Shown: positions 1 to 5,833 of the stretch, piece after piece | How positions within the stretch are numbered: the stretch's first letter is position 1 | Layout of the letters: each line of letters opens with the position of its first letter | Origin: Phycisphaerae bacterium | GTDB lineage: Bacteria; Planctomycetota; Phycisphaerae; Sedimentisphaerales; SG8-4 | DNA: 5,833 nucleotides | Reading direction: 5' to 3' | Assembly (NCBI GenBank): GCA_030613765.1 | Contig: JAUWLI010000208.1 | Location: forward strand, 1 to 5,833 | Program-made: the position numbers and the translations under genes | The notes under the pieces: model-generated | Databases searched by the model: none | Told to the model about the DNA's origin: nothing | What the model saw: only the letters and a program-made list of their open reading frames with translations

Positions 1-995
1 AGCATCGGCATGAAAAGATTGCCCATAACCTCCAGCATGGTGTTCCTTCTCCCCTTCTCTCGCGTATAAAGGTCGAAGAACTCAGAAAGTATATGTACCG
101 AGTCCACCACCGCTATCGGCATAAGGAATATCGGTATCATCGAACTCATAATATGCACGGGGTAACCCAATCCGATCAAGAGCCCCATCGTTGAAATCAC
201 CGAAACCAACGCAACAATCATCGGCGAGATAACAAGCGCCAGCTTACGGAAGAACACCAGCATCAACACAAATATCACCACCATCGCCAAAGGCGCCGAC
301 ACCGCCATCTGTATAAACATCTCAACCCCGAATGTGTCCTCTGCAACAGGCAGCCCCGTAATGTGATATTCTTCATCACCCTCGAATCCCCCAATTTTTG
401 TTTTTAACTCGCGATACACCCGGTAACTCAGGTCTTTGCTCGTTAGTGGCAGATACAAACATATCGCCTTCCCATCCTCGCTGACAACAGTGCCTTTAAG
501 CAGCGGATTCGACAACGCCCTGTCCCGAACTTCCAGCGCCTCAGCCCGCGTCACGGGCGGCTTCTGCATCAGCCATTCAAACCTCACCTCCCCAGCCCCC
601 CCCTGGCCGATGTAGTCGACCGTGGAAGGCGCAAGCAAATCGACTTCGATAACACCGACTTGTTTCCCCGCCTCTTCCTCATCCTCCCAAAGAAGCGTTT
701 TTGCAAACTCGGTCAGCTCGTAAATCTTACCCAAAGAGGAAGGATTAAATACCCCGTCCGGGTCCTTATCATTAACAACGCCAACGACAACAATGTCGTT
801 GAGAACGAAGCGTTCTTTAACATCGTTATGAAACACCCGTACCGCCTCATCCTCCGAAAGCATATTCTCTGGGTCCGTATCCACCTGAATAAGAACTATT
901 AATCCCTCCAGCCCTAACGTAATGATAACCATCACGACCGTGACCAGTTTATAATGCCGCAGACAATAATCTGTAATCTTCTCTTTCATATCCAT
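1..995 (-). CDS. RND/MMPL-family membrane transporter, N-terminal part (gene runs off the left edge)
   Basis: An uninterrupted minus-strand frame gives 331 codons with no stop before the window edge. The protein starts MDMKEKITDYCLRHYK. It has one hydrophobic helix at about residues 16-37, then a roughly 190-residue hydrophilic loop (38-227) with the motif ITGLPVAEDTFG at 212-223. Three closely spaced helices follow at about 228-249, 252-277 and 284-307. One TM, a large extracytoplasmic loop, then a TM bundle is the standard first half of RND/MMPL exporters. TM4 reads PIAVVDSVHILSEF, and Asp298 sits where RND pumps carry proton-relay acidic residues; His301 is nearby. Such proteins are inner-membrane, proton-driven exporters of lipids, hopanoids or drugs; the substrate cannot be told here. 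The start is uncertain: ATG at 995 is chosen, but in-frame GTG at 1001 and ATG at 989 are possible, and no strong Shine-Dalgarno favours one. A full member would need about 400 or more further residues with a second loop and TM set. It is transcribed divergently from pckG. Confidence 0.85.
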   Translation of the reverse strand, partial: MDMKEKITDYCLRHYKLVTVVMVIITLGLEGLIVLIQVDTDPENMLSEDEAVRVFHNDVKERFVLNDIVVVGVVNDKDPDGVFNPSSLGKIYELTEFAKTLLWEDEEEAGKQVGVIEVDLLAPSTVDYIGQGGAGEVRFEWLMQKPPVTRAEALEVRDRALSNPLLKGTVVSEDGKAICLYLPLTSKDLSYRVYRELKTKIGGFEGDEEYHITGLPVAEDTFGVEMFIQMAVSAPLAMVVIFVLMLVFFRKLALVISPMIVALVSVISTMGLLIGLGYPVHIMSSMIPIFLMPIAVVDSVHILSEFFDLYTREKGRRNTMLEVMGNLFMPM

Positions 996-1299
996 TTTCA
1001 CATCTGTCCCAATTAACTGACCTAATCCTCAAAAACAAATCAAAGCACCGCATCTTCATACAATGAAGCGCCGTCATCACCCACTTTGGCAACCTCAACA
1101 ACGCATATTTTACTTCTTAAAATGACAATAGAAAAGCAATTTCTTCAATATAATACCGCAGAAACTCTCTGATTCGTATCCTTCTCCGTTATGTGCACAC
1201 AAATTCGCATAAGGATAAAATCTTCTTTAGATGGCATAACTCCTTATTATAAGAAGAAATAATAAGAAATATTAAACCCCTTTGAGCCGAAAAATCAAG
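996..1299. other. Divergent intergenic region, AT-rich, no gene seen
   Basis: This stretch of about 300 bases lies between the transporter start and the pckG promoter. I find no RNA gene and no convincing protein gene. It must carry the promoter for the minus-strand transporter, but I see no good -35/-10 pair: minus-strand hexamers such as TATTAT near 1150-1165 lack a matching -35 at the right distance. Visible structures are an 8-bp palindrome TGTGCACA (1192-1199) and an AT-rich inverted repeat near 1243-1266, listed separately. Confidence 0.5.
1243..1266. repeat. AT-rich inverted repeat upstream of the pckG promoter
   Basis: CTTATTAT (1243-1250) and ATAATAAG (1259-1266) are perfect reverse complements separated by 8 bases. 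The inner AAGAAGA (1251-1257) is also the reverse complement of TCTTCTT at 1221-1227, so alternative pairings exist. It lies about 35 bases upstream of the -35 hexamer, where an activator site or UP-like element could sit. The low complexity of the DNA means a chance origin is possible. Confidence 0.35.
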
Positions 1300-1328
1300 T
1301 TGACACTTACCGGCCCGGTAGTTACAAT
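1300..1328 (+). promoter_or_regulatory. Sigma-70-type promoter of pckG
   Basis: The -35 hexamer TTGACA (1300-1305) is a perfect consensus match. The -10 hexamer TACAAT (1323-1328) differs from TATAAT at one base. The spacer is exactly 17 bp, the optimum. Transcription should begin near 1335, giving a leader of about 45 nucleotides before the pckG ATG. This is a strong housekeeping-type promoter on sequence grounds. Confidence 0.8.
1308..1320. promoter_or_regulatory. 13-bp perfect palindrome between -35 and -10, candidate operator
   Basis: TACCGG-C-CCGGTA is a perfect inverted repeat around C1314, which is also the exact middle base of the 17-bp promoter spacer (1306-1322). A dimeric regulator bound here would compete directly with RNA polymerase, so repression is the simplest reading. 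MerR-type activators also bind spacers, but usually with 19-20 bp spacing. The regulator is not identifiable from the window. Confidence 0.45.
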
Positions 1329-1363
1329 CCCGTGGCTCTTTGTGGACCTGAATAAAGAATATT

Positions 1364-1369
1364 GGAGGT
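1364..1369 (+). promoter_or_regulatory. Shine-Dalgarno sequence of pckG
   Basis: GGAGGT ends 11 bases before the ATG at 1381. It is a strong anti-16S match at slightly long but acceptable spacing, and it fixes the start of pckG. Confidence 0.8.
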
Positions 1370-1380
1370 ACTAATCCTAA

Positions 1381-3261
1381 ATGGACAATGTAAACCAGTT
1401 ACTAAAGCAAAAACTAACAGCCGAAAATTACGATAAGCTGACCGCCTTGAACAATCCGAAGATGCACGCTTTCGTCGCCGATGCGATTGAGCTTACCGCC
1501 CCCGATTCGGTCTTTGTCTGCACCGATTCGCCCGATGATATTGCTCATATTCGCGACTTGGCCGTAAAAAACGGCGAAGAAAGCCCGCTCAACATCCCGG
1601 GCCATACCTGCCACTTCGACGGATATAACGACCAGGCACGCGACAAAGCACAGACAAAATATCTCCTCCCCCCCGGCTCCGAACTCGGCGAAAGCCTCAA
1701 CTCCATTGATAAATCAGAAGGTGTCCGGGAGGTACGTTCTTTCTTGAAAGATTCGATGAATGGACGCCAGGTGCTGGTTTGTTTCTGGTGCCTCGGCCCC
1801 GCTGATTCCGATTTCACTATCCCCTGTATCCAGATAACAGATTCTCCTTACGTCGCCCATAGCGAAAGTATTCTCTATCGGCCTGGATACGAGCAATTCA
1901 AAAAAATCGCCGACTCTCCTGATTTCTTCAGGTTCTTACATTCCGAAGGTGAGCTGGAAAATTTCGTCAGCAAAAAAATCGACAAACGCCGCGTCTACAT
2001 CGACCTCGAAGAAGACCTCGTATACAGCGTCAACACCCAGTATGGCGGCAACACCATAGGACTCAAAAAACTGGCCCTTCGGCTGGCTATTCAAAAGGCT
2101 TCAGGCCAGGGCTGGTTGGCAGAACACATGTTCGTCATGGGCGCTCACGGCCCGGCCGACCGAGTCACTTACTTTGCCGGCGCTTTCCCATCAGCCTGCG
2201 GCAAAACCTCAACGTCCATGTTGCCAGGACAAACAATCGTCGGCGATGACATTGCATACTTGCGAAAAAAAGATGGCCAGATACGATGCGTTAATGTCGA
2301 AAAAGGTATCTTCGGCATCATTCGCGACGTCAACGCAGAAGATGACCCCGTCATTTACGAGGCTTTGAATAACCCGTGCGAAGTTATCTTCTCAAACGTC
2401 TTGATTGATAGTAACAAAAAGCCCCATTGGCTTGGTATGGGCAGCAAGCTCCCGACCGAGGGAATCAACCACAGCGGAAAATGGCACAAAGGTAAAAAAG
2501 ACTCAAAAGGCAACGAAATAACCGCCTCCCACAAAAACGCCCGCTATTGCCTTAACATCCCCGACCTCAGCAACTGCGACCCTGCCCTTGACGATCCCGA
2601 AGGCGTCACGCTCGGCGGCATCGTTTACGGAGGACGCGATAGCGATACATTGGTCCCCGTAGAGCAGGCCTTCAACTGGGCCGAGGGCATTATCATAAAA
2701 GGTGCCGCCCTCGAATCCGAAACCACCGCCGCAACACTCGGTGCTGAAGGCGTCAGAACCTTTAATCTAATGTCGAATCTCGATTTCCTCTCCATTCCAC
2801 TTGGCCGATACATCAGGAACAACCTCGATTTCGAAAAAGATATAGAAAATCCCCCGCTGATCTTCTCCGTCAATTACTTCCTCAGGAACAAAAAAGGCAA
2901 ATACCTCAACGGCATGGCCGACAAGCTGATATGGCTCCTCTGGGCCGAGCTTCGCGTAAATGGCGATGTCGGCGCTATACAAACCCCGACAGGCTTCATA
3001 CCAATCTACGAAGATTTAGAAAAGCTCTTCAAGGACAATCTCGACAATAAATACACAAAGGATGACTATATCGAGCAGTTCACAATCCGTATACCTGAGA
3101 ACCTCGCAAAGCTCGACCGCGTCGAGAAAGTCTACAGGGAAAAGGTCGCCGACACCCCCCGGATACTCTATGACATATTTGACGATGTTCGCAAACGCCT
3201 GAAAGATGCTCAGGCTAAACACGGCGTCTACATCTCGCCATTTGACTTGTCAAAGAAGTAA
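1381..3261 (+). CDS. pckG: Phosphoenolpyruvate carboxykinase, GTP-type family
   Basis: This cytosolic enzyme interconverts oxaloacetate + GTP and PEP + CO2 + GDP in gluconeogenesis or anaplerosis. The 626 residues match the family's usual length of about 600. Visible family hallmarks, equated with vertebrate PCK1, are: ARDK with Arg87 (substrate Arg87); ITDSPYV in the N-terminal lobe; QYGGNTIGLKK at 220-230 (GYGGNSLLGKK, metal-ligand Lys); His249 (metal ligand His264); the P-loop FPSACGKT at 269-276 with Cys273 and Lys275; VGDDIAYL with Asp289/Asp290 (metal ligand Asp311); and NARYCLN with Arg388 (substrate Arg405). GGRDSDTLVPVEQAFNWAEG and SETTAAT follow in the C-terminal lobe. ATP-type PEPCK is excluded by overall sequence style. 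The guanine-binding segment near 498-516 departs from the usual FWPGFGEN pattern, so nucleotide preference should not be assumed. The ATG at 1381 follows GGAGGT and a strong promoter; the gene appears monocistronic, since a convergent gene follows. Confidence 0.93.
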   Translation: MDNVNQLLKQKLTAENYDKLTALNNPKMHAFVADAIELTAPDSVFVCTDSPDDIAHIRDLAVKNGEESPLNIPGHTCHFDGYNDQARDKAQTKYLLPPGSELGESLNSIDKSEGVREVRSFLKDSMNGRQVLVCFWCLGPADSDFTIPCIQITDSPYVAHSESILYRPGYEQFKKIADSPDFFRFLHSEGELENFVSKKIDKRRVYIDLEEDLVYSVNTQYGGNTIGLKKLALRLAIQKASGQGWLAEHMFVMGAHGPADRVTYFAGAFPSACGKTSTSMLPGQTIVGDDIAYLRKKDGQIRCVNVEKGIFGIIRDVNAEDDPVIYEALNNPCEVIFSNVLIDSNKKPHWLGMGSKLPTEGINHSGKWHKGKKDSKGNEITASHKNARYCLNIPDLSNCDPALDDPEGVTLGGIVYGGRDSDTLVPVEQAFNWAEGIIIKGAALESETTAATLGAEGVRTFNLMSNLDFLSIPLGRYIRNNLDFEKDIENPPLIFSVNYFLRNKKGKYLNGMADKLIWLLWAELRVNGDVGAIQTPTGFIPIYEDLEKLFKDNLDNKYTKDDYIEQFTIRIPENLAKLDRVEKVYREKVADTPRILYDIFDDVRKRLKDAQAKHGVYISPFDLSKK

Positions 3262-3270
3262 TACGTATTA
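3259..3270. repeat. 12-bp perfect palindrome over the pckG stop codon
   Basis: TAATACGTATTA is self-complementary and contains the TAA stop of pckG (3259-3261). It is too short and AT-rich, and lacks a loop and U-tract, so it is not a convincing intrinsic terminator. It could be a protein-binding site or chance. Confidence 0.35.
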
Positions 3271-3359
3271 GAAAAACATATTGCAAACCGTCAAACAGAG
3301 CCCCGACCGTGAGGAGGAGTAATAGCCTTGCACTTCCACAGTTGTTTACTACTAAAGAC

Positions 3360-3422
3360 GGGTGGCAGCCTCAAGCGCCAGCTTGCCTGCACCTGATGTA
3401 CCGCAGGTACAGGTGGGGATGG
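3360..3422 (+). repeat. REP-like palindromic repeat, copy 1 (with 30-bp hairpin insertion)
   Basis: It begins GGGTGGCAGCCTCAAGCG, continues CCAGCTTG, and ends GGGATGG. CAAGC/GCTTG forms a hairpin with loop GCCA. Compared with copy 2, this copy has 30 extra bases (3386-3415) that are themselves strongly palindromic: CACCTG (3390-3395) pairs with CAGGTG (3410-3415), and TGTACC (3397-3402) pairs with GGTACA (3406-3411). A GTGG-type head before a palindrome resembles REP elements mobilised by RAYT (TnpA-REP) transposases; that link is inference, as no transposase is in the window. Confidence 0.65.
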
Positions 3423-3432
3423 CAATCTAAAA

Positions 3433-3460
3433 TTAATCAATAATCAATTATCATTAATCA
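3433..3460. repeat. AT-rich 7-bp tandem repeat, four units
   Basis: Four consecutive heptamers read TTAATCA, ATAATCA, ATTATCA, TTAATCA. All end ATCA and differ only in the A/T bases before it. The block sits between the two REP-like copies. Confidence 0.5.
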
Positions 3461-3470
3461 TTTACGCACC

Positions 3471-3503
3471 GGGTGGCAGCCTCAAGCGATAGCTTGGGGA
3501 TGG
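3471..3503 (+). repeat. REP-like palindromic repeat, copy 2 (short form)
   Basis: It shares the first 18 bases GGGTGGCAGCCTCAAGCG with copy 1, then reads ATAGCTTGGGGATGG. CCTCAAGC and GCTTGGGG form an 8-bp stem (one T-G wobble) around the tetraloop GATA. Orientation is the same as copy 1, which starts 111 bases earlier. The loop changes from GCCA to GATA while the stem is kept, suggesting the fold is what is conserved. It lies 11 bases beyond the stop codon of the minus-strand gene and could mark its 3' end. Confidence 0.65.
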
Positions 3504-3514
3504 TTTCCTGCCGG

Positions 3515-5833
3515 CTATTCAAAACCGGCCAGCCAGTGGTAAGCAAGCTCACGCAAATCCGCATCCGTTACGCGACCGTCCCCGTTCAGGTCCGCCCCGC
3601 CGCACTCATCGCAGACAATGTCCTGCCAGCGCCCGGCCAACATAGCATAGTCGGCAAAATCCGTATCCTCGTCTCCATCAATGTCGGCCGGGTAGAACGG
3701 CTTGTCCTCAAACCTATAGGTAGTTACAGAATTGACATCATAGGTCATATAAAGATGAATCAGCCGAATGTCCTGCGCGCGCAGTTCGTCCAGAGCGTCT
3801 TGGGATATTCCCGGCTCCAGCCGAGGCTCGAACAAAAAGTGTTCCCTGAAGTTGTGATGCCCCGGCCGATAGGTTTGCGAGTACCAGCCGTGCAGGACGA
3901 TTGGCTCGCTCGTATAACCTTCGATGACCGTTTCGACCCAGCGTGACAGCGGCGCGGTATAGCCGCCTGCCATACCCGGATCCGGCGGCCAATAGAAAGT
4001 GACTGATATCGACGGACCTTTTGGTACTTCAAAATAACGATGCTTCAGGATGTCACCAACTTGGGGCTCCAGACACCGACGAAGACAGATCAAATCCGTC
4101 ATAGTTGTGTTCGGGCCCGTATACTCCCACGACAGAACAGGCTCGTTATATTCAACTCCAAGGGTCAGCCACTCCATATCCCGAAGCGTCAACATAGGAT
4201 TCTCGTCGACCTTTACCTCTGTCCGTATAAATTCCGTGTGTAATTCGCAGGTTCGCGGGTTGGCTAAGTGGTGCATAAACCAGCCGTCAACTGTTACGTC
4301 TGTTCCATTAAAATTATGAAAAGCCTTCGGCAATAGAGGCATCTCTCCCGTAATACCGAGAATTCGATTATCGGCCAGGTATTCCAGCCCTAAAGACGTA
4401 TAAAAACAATCCTCCAAGTTGTCCTTGCTAAGCCAAATGCTTCGGGTCTCAAACAGCCAACTTGATTTAAGACGATGGTTGGCAAAAATATCGCTGCATT
4501 CACCCTGAAACGAGCAGAACTCCACAGGTTCGTTGATTAGAAATGGCGTAATGCGCTCCGTAGAATCTGGACGCGGTATCTCACGGACCTGTTTAACAAC
4601 CAGTCCGCCCCCCGGTATCGCCGCCCCGCCGGGAGCTAACTTCTTGTATTCAAGGTCAAGCGTAAAATAATCCTGCCCCGTAACGATGCTGTATTGCTCT
4701 CCGACTGCAATAAGAAGTTGGGATAAATCGTTGTAGTCATCCTGCCAATCCATCACAGTTGCGCCTAAGGGAACCAGATTCGACTGGCGAATAAACGTCA
4801 GGTATGTCCCAAAGGAATAGACGCTAACGCTCACTTCCTCAGGGATTGAGCTGTCAAGAGGATTGGTAACCGGTACCGCCCCGTCCTGCGTGACTAACAT
4901 AATTGAGTAGCTGATCCCTCCGCTCTTTTCCAGCGTCGCAACACCATTGGCCAATTCAAACTCGTCCGGAAAGGAATGGTGAACTAACAAAGCCATCCCA
5001 ACCTCGCCCTCGTTCACATCGTGACGCAGCCGTTCAAGATACGCATTGTCGTTATAGAAACTGGCGAATACCTTGCGAATGGCCCTGAACACTCCCCGCT
5101 CATTAAGCTCACACGGGTCACACAAACATGGCCCATCGTCATCACCATCGAACTCGTCAGCAAGGCATCCGCTGAAACTGTCGTACAGGCCCGCCCCCGT
5201 GAACTGATTGCTGTCCTCGACGTTGGTCGAGCTTCTAAAACGAAGCTTTTTATTTACATCGAATCCATATTGAGAATCCAGCAAAATGCTCTCGACATTG
5301 ACTATCTGCAAAGGTGTAAAGCTCGTAATACCGGTGCTCTTGATAATATGGCCAATGGTACGCAGGTCCGCTGACAGGGCTGCCATATCGGACGGCGGAT
5401 AGCTATGGCCAGAAAGCCGATTAATAATCTCTTCACGAAGCATGCCGCCGCTGATTTCAAATGGAATCATCCATTTAGTCGGATCGTTCATATCATCTGT
5501 AAGATACATACCACCAAGATCAATAGCGTTTGGTCCTGCATTGTATAGCTCAATCCAGTCGGGGTACCCGCTGCCGTCCGGGTCCTGTATGGTGCTGTCA
5601 TTGTCAGCCATGAACTCATTAATGAACAAGCCATAAGTTGGCCCGCCGATGCCGCCGAAGTTCGGCTGGTTCGGCGTCGCTGTACTATTACTAAAGAAAA
5701 CCCAGTTGTCGTTCCCATCCGGCAGCCGGCCGTAAGAAACATCTCCATATTGTTGACCAAAACTAAGGCCGTCAATCAACGTAGCTCCATCCCTGTCATA
5801 TAAGCCAACCTCCTCACCATCTTTATCGAGCTT
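3515..5833 (-). CDS. Secreted-type multidomain protein: LTD + PEP/pyruvate-binding (PPDK_N-like) + dockerin, C-terminal part
   Basis: The frame is open from the right edge to TAG at 3515-3517, giving 772 codons; the true start and any signal peptide lie outside. A TTG at 5779 is only an internal codon. Residues 1-58 are the end of a lamin-tail domain (DVSYGRLPDG, then TPNQPN). Residues 69-124 are the start of a second LTD (LFINEFMADN, DWIELYNAG, LTDDMNDPTKW) that stops early. Residues about 123-420 resemble PPDK_N of PEP synthase/PPDK: FRSSTNVED at 199-207, GAGLYDS, AIRKVFASFYN at 251-261, LDLEYKK at 392-398 and VVKQVREIP at 412-420, the last matching the E...QxRP end of that domain. The N-terminal GGK lysine segment is absent. 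Residues 430-710 are unassigned. Residues 716-770 form a dockerin-type pair of Ca-binding loops (DIDGDEDTDFAD and DLNGDGRVTDAD). No PEP-synthase central His domain or PEP-binding TIM barrel is present, so full catalysis is unlikely. Probably exported and surface-associated; its role is unknown. Confidence 0.8.
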   Translation of the reverse strand, partial: KLDKDGEEVGLYDRDGATLIDGLSFGQQYGDVSYGRLPDGNDNWVFFSNSTATPNQPNFGGIGGPTYGLFINEFMADNDSTIQDPDGSGYPDWIELYNAGPNAIDLGGMYLTDDMNDPTKWMIPFEISGGMLREEIINRLSGHSYPPSDMAALSADLRTIGHIIKSTGITSFTPLQIVNVESILLDSQYGFDVNKKLRFRSSTNVEDSNQFTGAGLYDSFSGCLADEFDGDDDGPCLCDPCELNERGVFRAIRKVFASFYNDNAYLERLRHDVNEGEVGMALLVHHSFPDEFELANGVATLEKSGGISYSIMLVTQDGAVPVTNPLDSSIPEEVSVSVYSFGTYLTFIRQSNLVPLGATVMDWQDDYNDLSQLLIAVGEQYSIVTGQDYFTLDLEYKKLAPGGAAIPGGGLVVKQVREIPRPDSTERITPFLINEPVEFCSFQGECSDIFANHRLKSSWLFETRSIWLSKDNLEDCFYTSLGLEYLADNRILGITGEMPLLPKAFHNFNGTDVTVDGWFMHHLANPRTCELHTEFIRTEVKVDENPMLTLRDMEWLTLGVEYNEPVLSWEYTGPNTTMTDLICLRRCLEPQVGDILKHRYFEVPKGPSISVTFYWPPDPGMAGGYTAPLSRWVETVIEGYTSEPIVLHGWYSQTYRPGHHNFREHFLFEPRLEPGISQDALDELRAQDIRLIHLYMTYDVNSVTTYRFEDKPFYPADIDGDEDTDFADYAMLAGRWQDIVCDECGGADLNGDGRVTDADLRELAYHWLAGFE

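Larger units (their letters stand above)
3262..3514. other. Convergent intergenic region carrying repeats
   Basis: These 253 bases separate the ends of two converging genes. They hold two REP-like repeats and a 7-bp tandem repeat (listed separately). No classic hairpin-plus-T-run terminator is visible for either gene; the REP-like hairpins are the only strong secondary structures and may serve as transcription or mRNA 3' boundaries. I support no protein gene here. Confidence 0.6.

Noticed and set aside
660..902. Plus-strand 80-codon open frame
   Set aside because: It is antisense to the transporter frame, which has clear RND topology and motifs; the plus-strand product has no recognisable features or ribosome-binding site.
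1145..1237. Minus-strand 30-codon frame beginning MPSKEDFIL
   Set aside because: It has AAGGAG only 2 bases before the ATG, too close for a normal ribosome-binding site, and no recognisable content.
1022..1378. Repeated 8-mer CTAATCCT at 1022-1029 and 1371-1378
   Set aside because: Two copies of an 8-mer about 350 bases apart, with no dyad and no matching position relative to the two starts, are likely chance.
3309..3443. Plus-strand GTG-initiated 44-codon frame running through REP copy 1
   Set aside because: The GTG overlaps the purine-rich GAGGAGG rather than following it, and most of the peptide is translated repeat DNA, so it is probably an artefact.
3510..3529. GCCGG/CCGGC inverted repeat overlapping the stop of the minus-strand gene
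   Set aside because: It is only 5 bp with a 10-base loop, lies mostly in coding sequence and has no T-run, so it is not supported as a terminator.
3473..3946. Plus-strand 157-codon open frame
   Set aside because: It lies opposite the dockerin end of the large minus-strand gene and begins inside a REP-like repeat. The minus strand encodes clear Ca-binding loops, so this is a shadow frame.
5021..5374. Plus-strand 117-codon open frame
   Set aside because: It is antisense to the PPDK_N core (FRSSTNVED region), which has recognisable motifs; no independent support.

Overview
The window most likely comes from a Planctomycetes chromosome, probably class Phycisphaerae or a close relative. The evidence is a secreted protein with lamin-tail (LTD) and dockerin repeats in the style typical of that group, a GTP-type PEP carboxykinase, and repeat-bearing intergenic DNA. 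This placement is inferred from protein style; no rRNA or marker gene is present.

Layout from left to right. (1) Bases 1-995, minus strand: the N-terminal 331 codons of an RND/MMPL-family membrane transporter whose gene runs off the left edge. (2) Bases 996-1380: a divergent intergenic region. Its right part holds a near-consensus sigma-70-type promoter (TTGACA, 17 bp, TACAAT) with a perfect 13-bp palindrome centred exactly in the spacer, then a GGAGGT ribosome-binding site. (3) Bases 1381-3261, plus strand: a complete 626-aa GTP-family phosphoenolpyruvate carboxykinase (pckG). (4) Bases 3262-3514: a convergent intergenic region with two direct copies of a REP-like palindromic repeat. One copy carries a 30-bp hairpin insertion, and a short AT-rich 7-bp tandem repeat lies between them. 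(5) Bases 3515-5833, minus strand: the C-terminal 772 codons of a large, probably secreted protein. Its order is LTD tail, second LTD that stops early, PPDK_N-type PEP/pyruvate-binding (ATP-grasp-like) domain, uncharacterised C-terminal region, and dockerin-type Ca-binding repeats. Its 5' end is off the right edge.

The three genes do not form an operon: the first two are divergent and the last two convergent. PEP carboxykinase interconverts oxaloacetate and PEP in central carbon metabolism. The convergent neighbour carries a domain related to PEP synthase and pyruvate phosphate dikinase, but in an apparently extracellular setting, so a shared pathway is doubtful. The most unusual items are the LTD/PPDK_N/dockerin architecture with its abrupt junction, the altered guanine-pocket segment of the carboxykinase, the palindrome inside the pckG promoter, and the REP-like repeat pair. 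I see no CRISPR array, tRNA, rRNA, transposase or clear defence system.
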